A stretch of DNA of 19,804 bases from Actinomycetes bacterium (GTDB taxonomy: Bacteria > Actinomycetota > Thermoleophilia > Solirubrobacterales > 70-9), in contig JAEZIQ010000107.1 of assembly GCA_023436605.1 (NCBI GenBank), positions 1 through 19,804 of the forward strand. Reading direction: 5' to 3'. Each line of letters starts with the position of its first letter. Within the stretch, counting starts at the first letter, position 1. The translations under genes and the position numbers were made by a program. Under the pieces are notes generated by a model that was given only the letters and a program-made list of their open reading frames with translations, did not search any database and was not told where the DNA came from. Below, piece after piece: positions 1 to 8,704 of the stretch.

Positions 1-93
1 GCCTTGATCTACACGGGGGCATGTTTGGTGTTCACCGTCATCTGTCTGGCTCTTGCGTTCGCCTCCTCCCGGGTCGTCGACCCGCCTGACTAA
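1..93 (+). CDS. C-terminal end of a membrane protein (partial)
   Basis: The window opens inside a reading frame (frame 1) of 30 codons that ends with TAA at 91-93. The visible residues form one hydrophobic helix of about 20 residues (LIYTGACLVFTVICLALAF) followed by a short polar tail ending VVDPPD. This looks like the last transmembrane helix and cytoplasmic tail of a polytopic transporter, possibly an MFS carrier, but the fragment is too short to assign a family. The gene converges on uppP. Confidence 0.6.
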   Translation, partial: ALIYTGACLVFTVICLALAFASSRVVDPPD

Positions 94-213
94 AAAGGCC
101 CAGCCATGAGGATTAGTTGTCCGCCAAACAACTTGACCCGACTCCGCTCTCACTCGGTTCAAATCGCCGGGATATGACGCCAGTAATTTGAACCTGGCCC
201 CGTGTTTGACGGG
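94..213. other. Convergent intergenic region with two inverted repeats
   Basis: This is a 120-nt gap between two converging genes. It holds an AGTTGT/ACAACT inverted repeat (115-120 and 128-133, 7-nt loop) and a perfect 9-bp repeat GGTTCAAAT/ATTTGAACC (156-164 and 186-194, 21-nt loop). Either could act as a terminator hairpin for one or both genes. Neither has a U-tract, and I see no promoter or gene here. Confidence 0.45.
156..194. terminator. Inverted repeat, possible bidirectional terminator
   Basis: Perfect 9-bp arms (156-164 and 186-194) flank a 21-nt loop, 19 nt beyond the uppP stop on the minus strand and 62 nt beyond the stop of the partial gene. The stem is AT-rich and the loop long, so it is a weaker terminator candidate than the other hairpins in this window. 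An operator site is an alternative reading. Confidence 0.3.
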
Positions 214-1041
214 TCAGACCGAGATCAGGCCGGCGGCGGTGAGGGTGAGGACGCCGGCGCCGACGATTACGCGGTACCAGACGAAGATGGCCATCGAGTG
301 GGTGGTCAGGTAGCGGAGCAGCCAGGCGATCACTGCGTATCCGACCACGAATGCGACCACGGTGGCGATCGCGATGTTGATCATCGGCTCGTCGAAGGTC
401 TCTTTGCCGGCCAGCAGCTTGTAGAGCTGGTAGAAGCCGGAGACGACTACCGCGGGGATCGCCAGCAGGAAGGCGAAGCGGGCGGCCGCCTTGCGGTTGA
501 GACCGAGAAAGAGCCCGGCGCTGATCGTCGCACCGGAACGGGAGACGCCCGGGATCAGGGCAAGCGACTGGGCGAGACCGATCAGGACGCCGTCCCGGAA
601 GGAGAGGTCGCCGACTTCTCGCTTACGGGTGCCGACCCGGTCGGCGTAGCCGAGGATCAGGCCGAAGACGATCAGCATCGCTCCGACCAGCCAGAGATTG
701 CGGGCAGCCGTTTCGATCTGGTCCTGGAAGGCGAAACCGAGCAGGCCGATCGGGATGGTGGCGACAATCAGGTACCAGCCCATGCGGGCATTGAGCTCGC
801 CGCGCAGGTCGGGCCGGCGCAGGGACGCGAGCCAGGTCCTGCCGATCTCCCACAGATCCTTGCGGAAATAGATGAGGACGGCAGCTTCAGTGCCGAGCTG
901 GATCACCGCGGTGAAGGCGGCTCCGGGATCCTCCCAGCCGAACAGGGCGGGCACGATCAGGATGTGCCCGCTCGAGGAGATCGGCAGGAACTCGGTCAGC
1001 CCCTGGAGGATGCCGAGAATGATGCTCTGAATGAGGTCCAC
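214..1041 (-). CDS. uppP: Undecaprenyl-diphosphatase UppP (BacA family)
   Basis: This integral membrane phosphatase converts undecaprenyl diphosphate to the monophosphate, recycling the lipid carrier for peptidoglycan and other envelope polymers. Loss of the carrier's availability is linked to bacitracin sensitivity. The 275-residue length matches the family (about 265-280). Both signature regions are present: GLTEFLPISSSGH at residues 14-26, with Glu17 and His26, and PGVSRSG at residues 164-170, with the conserved Arg168. The rest is a series of hydrophobic helices. The start is GTG at 1039-1041, which lines up with the usual N-terminus of the family. No Shine-Dalgarno is visible; a TAGCCT box lies 10 nt upstream. 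A strong hairpin separates it from the exporter gene upstream, so it is probably transcribed from its own short promoter. Family assignment is secure. Confidence 0.95.
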   Translation of the reverse strand: MDLIQSIILGILQGLTEFLPISSSGHILIVPALFGWEDPGAAFTAVIQLGTEAAVLIYFRKDLWEIGRTWLASLRRPDLRGELNARMGWYLIVATIPIGLLGFAFQDQIETAARNLWLVGAMLIVFGLILGYADRVGTRKREVGDLSFRDGVLIGLAQSLALIPGVSRSGATISAGLFLGLNRKAAARFAFLLAIPAVVVSGFYQLYKLLAGKETFDEPMINIAIATVVAFVVGYAVIAWLLRYLTTHSMAIFVWYRVIVGAGVLTLTAAGLISV

Positions 1042-1051
1042 GCTTCAGGGA

Positions 1052-1057
1052 AGGCTA
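1052..1057 (-). promoter_or_regulatory. Candidate -10 box of uppP
   Basis: On the minus strand TAGCCT (TAnnnT) sits 10 nt before the GTG start, which would give a leader of only 2-4 nt. There is no purine-rich Shine-Dalgarno in this gap. The box lies between the upstream hairpin and the gene, where a promoter is needed if that hairpin terminates. Confidence 0.3.
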
Positions 1058-1067
1058 TCCGCGCGGC

Positions 1068-1113
1068 CGGTGGGTCGGATTTCCGTCAGGCTCACCGGAA
1101 ATCCGACCCACCG
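1068..1113 (-). terminator. 18-bp perfect hairpin downstream of the DHA2 exporter
   Basis: The arms at 1068-1085 and 1096-1113 are perfectly complementary over 18 bp (CGGTGGGTCGGATTTCCG on the plus strand), with a 10-nt loop. The hairpin begins 16 nt beyond the exporter stop codon on the minus strand. There is no U-tract on either side, as is common in high-GC actinobacteria. It isolates uppP from the exporter. Confidence 0.75.
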
Positions 1114-1129
1114 TCGTGGGAGGCGGAGT

Positions 1130-2584
1130 TCAGCCGACGTGAACCGCTGAGCCTTCCTGCTCGACCAGGTCGTCCTTGCCGGCCGAGATCATCAGGGTGA
1201 TGACCAGGGTTCCGACCACCATCAGGCCAGCCGACCACCAGAAGCCGATCTCGAACCCGTGAACCAACGCGTTCGGATCGCGTGGATCGCTGATCGCGTT
1301 GTCGACCAGATAGGCGGTGACCGCCGAGGTGTAGACCGAGTTGAGCAGCGCGGTTCCGAGCGATCCGCCGATCTGCTGGCTGGCGTTGAGCACAGCCGAG
1401 GCGACCCCGGCGTCATCTGAATCGACGTTGATCAGGGCGATGTTGGCCAGCGGCACGAAGATCATCCCCATGCCGAGTCCGAACAGCAGCTCGCCGGGGA
1501 AGACCAGCAGCCAGAAGTTCGAGTCGACCTGGATCTGGGCGAGCAGGACCATTCCGGCAGCGCCGAGCAGGGAGCCGGTGATCATCACCGGTCGGGGACC
1601 GATCTTCGGGAGCACCTTGCCGAGCACCCCGGCGGCCACGAACACGCCAACCGAGATCGGCAGCGAGGCAAGGCCGGCCTCGATCGGGGTGTAGCCGAGG
1701 ACCGCCTGGAAGTAGTAGGTCAAAAACAGGGACGCACCGAAGATCGCTGCCCCGAGCAGGATTGAGGTGAGGTATGAACCACCCCGGTTGCGGTCGCGCA
1801 GAATCCTCAACGGCAACAGCGGATTGCGATGCCTGCTTTCGGTAACCACGAAGGCTGCGAGCAGCACGACCGCGGCAAGCAGGAAAAAGACCGTGGTCGA
1901 TTCGGTCCAGCTGCTTTCACCGGCCCTCGTGAAGCCGTAGACCAGGGAGACCAGGCCGAGGGTTCCGAGCAGGGCGCCGGGAATGTCGAGCGAACCGGTC
2001 TTGGCGACCTTGCTTTCCGTGACCACGCGATGGGTCGCGAAGGCCGCGATGATCGCGACCGGGGTGTTGACCAAGAGGCACCACCGCCAGTTGAGAAGTT
2101 CGGTGAGGATGCCGCCGAGCAGCAGTCCGACCGCGGCGCCCCCGGCCGAAACCGCGCCGAAGACCGCGAAGGCCTTGGAACGTTCCTCCGGGTCGTGGAA
2201 CGTGGTGGTGAGAATGGCGAGGCCGGCCGGGGCGAGCATCGCGCCGAACAGCCCCTGCAGTGCCCGGGCGGCGAACAGGACCTCGCCCGAGTTGGCGATT
2301 CCGCCCAGGGCCGAGGCCAGGGCGAAACCGATCATGCCGGCGATGAAGGTGCGCTTGCGACCCCAGTAGTCGGCGATTCGACCTCCCAGCAGGAGGAAGC
2401 CACCGAAGGTGAGCGCGTAGGCGGTGATCACCCACTGACGGTCGGCGTCGGAGATGCCAAGCGCGGTCTGGAGGCTGGGCAGCGCGATGTTGACGATGGT
2501 CGCGTCGAGGACCACCATCATCTGGGCGCCGGCGATTACGGCGAGGATCAGCCAGCGGCGGGGATCGGGTTCAGGCAGGGACAA
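1130..2584 (-). CDS. DHA2-family (14-TM) MFS drug:H+ antiporter
   Basis: This is a proton-driven multidrug or solute exporter of the EmrB/QacA (DHA2) branch of the major facilitator superfamily. At 484 residues it has the length of the 14-helix class. Visible motifs are the D1 motif LDATIVNIALPSL at residues 26-38, motif A GGRIADYWGRKR at 67-78, and a motif C-like glycine-rich stretch (GAVSAGGAAVGLLLGG) in helix 5. A short acidic tail follows the last helix. The start is TTG at 2582-2584, supported by AAGGAG eight nucleotides upstream. The gene has its own 234-nt upstream region and ends in a strong hairpin, so it is probably monocistronic. No TetR- or MarR-type regulator is adjacent. The substrate cannot be told from sequence. 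Confidence 0.92.
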   Translation of the reverse strand: MSLPEPDPRRWLILAVIAGAQMMVVLDATIVNIALPSLQTALGISDADRQWVITAYALTFGGFLLLGGRIADYWGRKRTFIAGMIGFALASALGGIANSGEVLFAARALQGLFGAMLAPAGLAILTTTFHDPEERSKAFAVFGAVSAGGAAVGLLLGGILTELLNWRWCLLVNTPVAIIAAFATHRVVTESKVAKTGSLDIPGALLGTLGLVSLVYGFTRAGESSWTESTTVFFLLAAVVLLAAFVVTESRHRNPLLPLRILRDRNRGGSYLTSILLGAAIFGASLFLTYYFQAVLGYTPIEAGLASLPISVGVFVAAGVLGKVLPKIGPRPVMITGSLLGAAGMVLLAQIQVDSNFWLLVFPGELLFGLGMGMIFVPLANIALINVDSDDAGVASAVLNASQQIGGSLGTALLNSVYTSAVTAYLVDNAISDPRDPNALVHGFEIGFWWSAGLMVVGTLVITLMISAGKDDLVEQEGSAVHVG

Positions 2585-2728
2585 GCGAGGGACTCCTTGG
2601 TACGAAAGTGAGGGTGAGAGCGGTCAGTGTTGACGCGCCCTCCACCTCCCGGGAGCTGCACGTCGCGAATCACTTGACCAGCGTCACACAGCGTAGGTGG
2701 AATCCATGCCTCTCAATGAGACCCTGAT
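2585..2728 (-). promoter_or_regulatory. Exporter upstream region with small palindromes
   Basis: This is the leader and presumed promoter region of the DHA2 exporter. It contains the inverted repeat TGAC-CAGC-GTCA (2675-2686) and the palindrome TCTCA-A-TGAGA (2711-2721), either of which could be an operator. I could not identify convincing -35 and -10 boxes. The two repeats are short and could be chance. Confidence 0.3.
2593..2598 (-). promoter_or_regulatory. Shine-Dalgarno that decides a TTG start
   Basis: AAGGAG on the minus strand lies 8 nt before TTG at 2584. It supports this TTG as the exporter's start over later in-frame codons. Confidence 0.7.
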
Positions 2729-2781
2729 CACATTTCGGGGCCGGAGTCCCGTCGCCCTGACGAGAATCCGGCCCCGATGTG
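2729..2781 (-). terminator. Branched hairpin terminator of the SDR gene
   Basis: CACAT plus CGGGGCCGGA on the left (2729-2745) pairs with TCCGGCCCCGATGTG on the right (2767-2781), leaving only a TT bulge. Inside the loop, CGTC (2750-2753) can pair with GACG (2759-2762). It starts 37 nt beyond the SDR stop codon. There is no U-tract. Confidence 0.65.
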
Positions 2782-2818
2782 ACGGAACTTGCGGGCTCGG
2801 TGCCCGCGGGCGGTCGGC

Positions 2819-3589
2819 CTACTTGGGGGCCATGCGGAGGGCGCCGTCGAGGCGGATGACCTCTCCGTTCAGCATCACGTTGTCGACGATGTGAAGGGCC
2901 AGGGCCCCGAACTCCTCCGGTACGCCGAGACGGGGCGGGAAGGGGATCGTCTCGCCGAGGGCCTTGCGGGCCGGTTCCGGCAGCAGGGCCAGGAGCGGCG
3001 TGTCGAAGAGCCCCGGGGCGATCGTCATCACACGGACCCCGTCCCTTGAAAGGTCGCGAGCCGCGGGCAGGGTGAGGCCGACCACTCCGCCCTTCGAGGC
3101 GGCGTAGGCGGTCTGGCCGATCTGGCCGTCGTAAGCGGCGATCGAGGCGGTGTTGATGCAGACGCCACGCTGGCCGTGCTCGTCCGGCTCGTTGCCGACC
3201 ATCGCGGCTGCGGCCTGGCTGAGCACGTTGATGGTGCCGATCAGGTTGATGTTGATCGCCCACTTGTAACCGTCGAGGGGGGCCGGTTCGCCCTTCTGGA
3301 CGATCCGGCCGGCCGCACCGACGCCGGCACAGTTGACGCAGATCCGGAGTCCACCGCTGCTGCCGCCGGCACCAGGCCCAGCCGCCTGTTCGATCGCTTC
3401 GCGGACCGACTCCTCGTCGGTGACATCGGCCTTGACGAAGGTACCGCCGATCTCCCCGATCAGCTCGATTCCCTTCTCCTCGTTCAGGTCGGCGACCACA
3501 ACTTTGTGACCCGCTTCGACCAGTTTGCGGGCCGTCGCCTCACCCAGGCCCGAGGCCCCTCCGAACACGATCGCGCTTTCCGGCTTCAT
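2819..3589 (-). CDS. SDR 3-hydroxyacyl-CoA dehydrogenase, HSD10 (type 2)-like
   Basis: This NAD-dependent short-chain dehydrogenase probably oxidises 3-hydroxyacyl-CoA to 3-ketoacyl-CoA in fatty-acid or branched-chain beta-oxidation. The 256 residues follow the classical SDR plan. The cofactor loop GGASGLG is at residues 10-16, Asp34 ends beta-2 and favours NAD, and NCAG is at 86-89. The catalytic Ser149, Tyr162 and Lys166 are in place. The C-terminus (PFPPRLGVPEEF, then LNGEVIRLDGALRM) closely resembles human HSD17B10 as I remember it, which narrows the call beyond generic SDR. The glycine-rich insert at about 71-80 (GPGAGGSSGG) is a lineage feature. The ATG start has a purine-rich Shine-Dalgarno (AGGAAGAGGA) 6 nt upstream. 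It is divergent from an acyl-CoA dehydrogenase with only 41 nt between start codons, consistent with shared control of one pathway. Confidence 0.85.
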   Translation of the reverse strand: MKPESAIVFGGASGLGEATARKLVEAGHKVVVADLNEEKGIELIGEIGGTFVKADVTDEESVREAIEQAAGPGAGGSSGGLRICVNCAGVGAAGRIVQKGEPAPLDGYKWAININLIGTINVLSQAAAAMVGNEPDEHGQRGVCINTASIAAYDGQIGQTAYAASKGGVVGLTLPAARDLSRDGVRVMTIAPGLFDTPLLALLPEPARKALGETIPFPPRLGVPEEFGALALHIVDNVMLNGEVIRLDGALRMAPK

Positions 3590-3617
3590 ATGTGGTCCTC
3601 TTCCTGGTTGCTTGAAA

Positions 3618-3623
3618 TAGAGT
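3618..3623 (+). promoter_or_regulatory. Candidate -10 box of a leaderless acyl-CoA dehydrogenase mRNA
   Basis: TAGAGT lies 7 nt before ATG 3631 and there is no Shine-Dalgarno between them. Transcription starting 7 nt after the box would begin at or next to the ATG. The box overlaps the alternative GTG start at 3622, which argues against that start. Confidence 0.45.
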
Positions 3624-3630
3624 GCGGCGC

Positions 3631-4779
3631 ATGGACCGAGCGATTTTCGAACCCGAACATCAGGACTTTCGCGACAGCGTGCGCCGTTTTGTCGCCGACG
3701 AGATCATGCCGAACTTCGAGCAGTGGGAGGAGGACGGCATCGTCCCCCGCGAGCTCTTCCAGAAGGCTGGCGAGAAGAACATGCTGGCGATGTCGGTCGA
3801 GGAGGAGTTCGGCGGGCTTGGCCTCAGCGACTTCCGCTTCAACCAGATCATCGGTGAAGAGGGCGGCTACGCCGGCGCTGCCGGTGCGATTCTCGGCCTC
3901 ACTCTCCACAACGACGTCTGTCTTCCGTATTTCGAGGAGTACTGCAACGAGGAGCAGAAGGAGCGCTGGCTTCCCGGCATCGTCGACGGCAGTCTGATCA
4001 CCGCGGTCGCGATGACCGAACCGGGCATCGGTTCCGACCTCGCCTCGATGTCAACCAAGGCGATCAAGAAGGGCGACCACTACATCGTCGACGGTTCGAA
4101 GACCTTCATCACCAACGGCATCAACGCCGACCTGGTGATCACCGCGGTCAAGACCGACCCGAAAGAGAAGCACCGCGGGATGTCCATCGTGATCATCGAG
4201 CGCGGCATGGACGGCTTCGAGCGCGGCCGTAACCTCGACAAGGTCGGCATGCACAGCCAGGACACGGCCGAGCTCTTCTTCAATGAGGTCCCGGTCCCGG
4301 TCGAGAACCTGCTCGGCAACGAGGGCGAGGGCTTCAAGTACCTGATCAGCAACCTCGCCCAGGAGCGGATGTCGATCGCGGTCGCCGCGGTCGCTGCCGC
4401 CCAGGCCGCGCTGAACTGGACGCTCGATTACGTCAAGGAGCGCTACGCCTTCGGCACCCCAATCGGCTCGTTCCAGAATTCGCGCTTCCAGATGGCCGAG
4501 ATCAAGACCGAGGTTGACATCGGCACGACTTACATCGACCAGTGCGTCGCCGCCCTGAACGAGGGCAAGCTCACTGTCGAGGACGCCGCCCAGGCCAAGT
4601 GGTGGGCGACCGAGATGGCCGACCGCGTGATCGACAAGTGCGTCCAGCTCCACGGCGGCTACGGCTACATGATGGAGTACCCGATCGCCCGCGCCTACAC
4701 GGACAACCGCGTCACCCGCATCTACGGCGGCACCACCGAGATCATGAAGGAGATCGTCGGCCGCTCCCTCGGCCTCTAG
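3631..4779 (+). CDS. Acyl-CoA dehydrogenase, long-chain (LCAD) type
   Basis: This FAD enzyme makes the first alpha,beta-dehydrogenation of acyl-CoA and passes electrons to ETF. The 382-residue length is standard. Both family signatures are visible: AMTEPGIGSDLASM at about 127-140, and QLHGGYGYMMEYPIARAY near the C-terminus. The position that carries the catalytic Glu in MCAD/SCAD (IYEGT) is Gly here (IYGGTTEIMKE). Instead a Glu occurs in NLAQERMSIA (Glu245), matching the catalytic base of the LCAD and isovaleryl-CoA dehydrogenase groups. That and the C-terminal wording point to a long- or branched-chain substrate. I chose ATG 3631 over GTG 3622 because of the TAGAGT box; the longer form would add three residues. 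The next gene converges, separated by a strong hairpin. Substrate chain length is inferred. Confidence 0.9.
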   Translation: MDRAIFEPEHQDFRDSVRRFVADEIMPNFEQWEEDGIVPRELFQKAGEKNMLAMSVEEEFGGLGLSDFRFNQIIGEEGGYAGAAGAILGLTLHNDVCLPYFEEYCNEEQKERWLPGIVDGSLITAVAMTEPGIGSDLASMSTKAIKKGDHYIVDGSKTFITNGINADLVITAVKTDPKEKHRGMSIVIIERGMDGFERGRNLDKVGMHSQDTAELFFNEVPVPVENLLGNEGEGFKYLISNLAQERMSIAVAAVAAAQAALNWTLDYVKERYAFGTPIGSFQNSRFQMAEIKTEVDIGTTYIDQCVAALNEGKLTVEDAAQAKWWATEMADRVIDKCVQLHGGYGYMMEYPIARAYTDNRVTRIYGGTTEIMKEIVGRSLGL

Positions 4780-4795
4780 TCCGGGCTGCCGTGCA

Positions 4796-4842
4796 GCGAG
4801 ATCCCGATTCTCAGCGCTATCCGGCGAGAATCGGGATCTCGC
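4796..4842. terminator. Bidirectional 17-bp hairpin between convergent genes
   Basis: The arms at 4796-4812 and 4826-4842 pair perfectly over 17 bp (GCGAGATCCCGATTCTC on the left), with a 13-nt loop. It sits 16 nt after the acyl-CoA dehydrogenase stop and 11 nt after the sdhB stop. No U-tract is present on either strand. Placement makes it the shared terminator of both units. Confidence 0.8.
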
Positions 4843-4853
4843 CCCGGGAGTAA

Positions 4854-5635
4854 CTACTGGGTGGTCATTGCCTTTTCGGGCTTGGGCTTGCGCGAGGTCT
4901 TGGCCTTACGGTACTCGCGGTTGAGCATGCCGATTACGTCGATTGAGATCTCCTGCGGGCAGACCCGGGAGCACTCGCCGTAATTGGTGCAGCCGCCGAA
5001 GCCCTCGGCGTCCATCTGTTCGACCATGCCGACCACGCGGGACTCGCGTTCGGGCTGGCCCTGGGGCAGGATGTTGAGGTGGGTGACCTTGGCCCCGGTG
5101 AAGAGCATCGCCGCGCCGTTCGGGCAGGCGGCGACACAGGCGCCGCAGCCGATGCAGATAGCCGCGTCCATCGCCCGCTCCTGGACCTCGGGTGAGACCG
5201 GCATCGAGTTCGGTTCCGGCTGGGGACCGGTCGTGGTCGAGATGTAGCCGCCGGCCTGGATCACCCGGTCGAGCGCACCACGGTCGACCGCGAGGTCACG
5301 GACGACGGGGAAGGTGCTGGCCCGGAAAGGCTCGATCTTGATCGTCTGACCATCGATGAAATCCCGCATGTAGGTCTGGCAGGAAGTGACCTGCTGAGGG
5401 CCGTGCGGGGTGCCGTCGATGACCAGCGAGCAGGCCCCGCAGATTCCCTCACGGCAGTCAGAATCGAAGGCGACCGTGCGCTTTTTCTCGCGGCTCAGCC
5501 GCTCGTTGAGCTGATCGAGCATCTCGAGGATCGAGGCCTCGGGATCGATGTCGGTGACTTTGAAGGTCTCGAAGCGGCCCTCGTTGTTTGACTCGCTGCC
5601 GCCGTCGAACTGCCGCCAGATCTCAAGGGTGAAAT

Positions 5636-5639
<4 letters not shown>
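4854..5639 (-). CDS. sdhB: Succinate dehydrogenase iron-sulfur subunit SdhB
   Basis: This is the electron-transfer subunit of complex II, carrying electrons from FAD in SdhA to the quinone site in SdhC. The 261 residues hold a plant-type [2Fe-2S] site (Cys62, Cys67, Cys70, probably Cys87). A ferredoxin-like domain follows with CIGCGACVAACP (Cys162, 165, 168, 172) and GGCTNYGECSRVCP (Cys217, 223, 227) for the [4Fe-4S] and [3Fe-4S] clusters. The C-terminus is a Lys/Arg-rich tail. The GTG start overlaps the sdhA stop in GTGA, so translation is probably coupled. It is the last gene of sdhCAB. Fumarate reductase is the close alternative; the two cannot be separated by sequence alone, but a single operon of this type in an apparently aerobic genome favours SDH. 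Confidence 0.93.
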
Positions 5640-7539
<1,900 letters not shown>

Positions 7540-7543
<4 letters not shown>

Positions 7544-8268
7544 GCGAAAACTCCGGTAAGGGCGGTCAGGGTCGCCGCTGTGTTCGGCGGGTCGAGCACT
7601 TCGGTGTAGAAAAGCACCGGGATCGAGGCGAAGCCGATGACCAGGATCAGGGTGAGGGCGGTGGCGCCGTGCCGAAGCCCGGCGTTGCGGTGCGGGTTGT
7701 CCAGCCCGAGGGTCTGGAACAGGCTCCAGATGCCGTGGCGGAGATGCATTCCGAGCAGCAGCAGTGCCGCCACGTAGATCGCCACGAAGTACCACTTCTG
7801 GAAGGCGTAGTAGAGGTTGGCGTAAACCGCGCCGTGCTCGACCGGGGTGACGTGAATCGAGAGCGTCGTGAACTGCAGGATGTGGAAGACGATGAAGGCC
7901 AGCAGCAGGGATCCGGTCCCGAGCATTGCGATCGACTCGAAGCTGCGGCCGATCCGCTTGGCCGGGAAATGGGCCGGACGGGCCTGCTTGTTGCGCTTGA
8001 CCAACTGGACGATCCCCGTGACGTGGGTCACCAGGGCGGCCAGCAGCACGACCCGGACCAACCAGAGCACGAAGGCATGGGGCAGCAGCGGTTCACCGAA
8101 GTCGCGCAGCCAGTGGCTGTACCAGTCGACCCGGGCCTCGTCGGCGCCGGGGCCGAAAGCCGAGTTGAGGTTCCCGAGCATGTGGAGGATCAGGTAACCG
8201 ATCAGGATCGCGCCGGTGATGGCGACGATCTGTTTCTTGCCAATTGTTGAGCGCCAGTACTCGATCAC
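7540..8268 (-). CDS. sdhC: Succinate dehydrogenase cytochrome b subunit SdhC (five-helix)
   Basis: This membrane anchor binds haem b and reduces the quinone. The 242 residues form five helices, at about 13-31, 65-90, 112-135, 157-182 and 203-222. His29, His82, His129 and His175 lie in helices 1-4, the pattern expected of the four axial ligands of two b haems in the B. subtilis-type (type B) enzyme. That type works with menaquinone, which fits an actinobacterium. The start is GTG at 8266-8268, with a weak GCAGGG element 6 nt upstream; the N-terminus (MIEYWRSTIGKKQIVAITG) is typical. It is the first gene of the operon, with its promoter probably at 8312-8317. Haem ligand assignments are inferred from position. 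Confidence 0.9.
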
Positions 8269-8311
8269 CGGCGACCCTGCTTTGTCTGGACGGACGTACT
8301 CACGGCGTCCG

Positions 8312-8317
8312 ATTCTA
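8312..8317 (-). promoter_or_regulatory. Candidate -10 box of the sdhCAB operon
   Basis: TAGAAT on the minus strand lies 43 nt upstream of the sdhC GTG and would give a leader of about 37 nt. No good -35 hexamer is seen at the right distance. A small CCCGA/TCGGG hairpin (8321-8336) sits in the spacer region. Confidence 0.4.
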
Positions 8318-8353
8318 TTGCCCGAGGAACTTCGGGGGCGGGCCGGAACTGGC

Positions 8354-8372
8354 TTTGGTAAGCCTAATCCAC
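8354..8372. promoter_or_regulatory. Possible DtxR/IdeR-like iron box upstream of sdhCAB
   Basis: On the minus strand GTGGATTAGGCTTACCAAA matches 14 of 19 positions of the DtxR/IdeR consensus as I remember it (TTAGGTTAGGCTAACCTAA). Its own dyad symmetry is only partial (5 of 9 pairs). It lies about 37 nt upstream of the proposed -10, where an activator or distal operator could sit. Iron control of SDH is known in other bacteria, but this site may be chance. Confidence 0.22.
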
Positions 8373-8391
8373 AATTCCGCCCCGGATCCGG

Positions 8392-8646
8392 CTACCCCCG
8401 TGCGGTTATGCGGTCGAGCTCGACCTCGCCGCCCTCGTCGGTGTCTTCCATCACCACGTAGGCGAGCGGGGGGCCGCCGAAGAAAGTCGCGTTTTCGCCG
8501 TCGCCGACGTAAACCGCGGGGCGCTGGCCGCCGCCTTCGGTGTGGACCCAGACCTTTTCGCCCTTCTTGAAACCGACGAAATCGGGAACGTCCGGCTCCC
8601 CGGCCTCGGCTTCCGGACGCGGCTTGCCGTGCTTGTGCTTGCTCAT
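8392..8646 (-). CDS. Small conserved-looking protein of unknown function
   Basis: I do not recognise a family for this 84-residue protein. The first 20 or so residues are basic and polar (MSKHKHGKPRPEAEAGEPD). They are followed by a probable small beta-barrel: GFKKGEKVWVHTEGGGQ, then PAVYVGDGENATFF, then AYVVMEDTDEGGEVELDRI. The KKGEKVWV start resembles KOW- or SH3-like small barrels, but I would not assign one. There is no signal peptide or membrane segment. The ATG is preceded at 7 nt by TAGATT and by no Shine-Dalgarno, so the mRNA may be leaderless. Codon usage matches its neighbours. It sits alone between the sdh promoter and the SGNH pair, all on the same strand. Confidence 0.7.
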   Translation of the reverse strand: MSKHKHGKPRPEAEAGEPDVPDFVGFKKGEKVWVHTEGGGQRPAVYVGDGENATFFGGPPLAYVVMEDTDEGGEVELDRITARG

Positions 8647-8653
8647 GGCAGGG

Positions 8654-8659
8654 AATCTA
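8654..8659 (-). promoter_or_regulatory. Candidate -10 box of a leaderless mRNA
   Basis: TAGATT on the minus strand is separated from ATG 8646 by exactly 7 nt (CCCTGCC). This is the same arrangement as at 3618-3631. There is no ribosome binding site in the gap. Confidence 0.45.
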
Positions 8660-8704
8660 CTCCCGCTCGCGGAGCCCGAAGGGGATTCGCTACCGGCTGG
8701 CCAC

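Noticed and set aside
156..165. GGTTCAAATC, which looks like a tRNA T-loop.
   Set aside because: The flanking bases do not form a T-stem, and no acceptor, D or anticodon arms are present. It is one arm of the 9-bp inverted repeat.
7544..7795. An 84-codon N-terminal extension of sdhA.
   Set aside because: It lies wholly inside sdhC in another frame, is Pro/Arg-rich and has no counterpart in SdhA. ATG 7543 overlaps the sdhC stop as expected for coupled genes.
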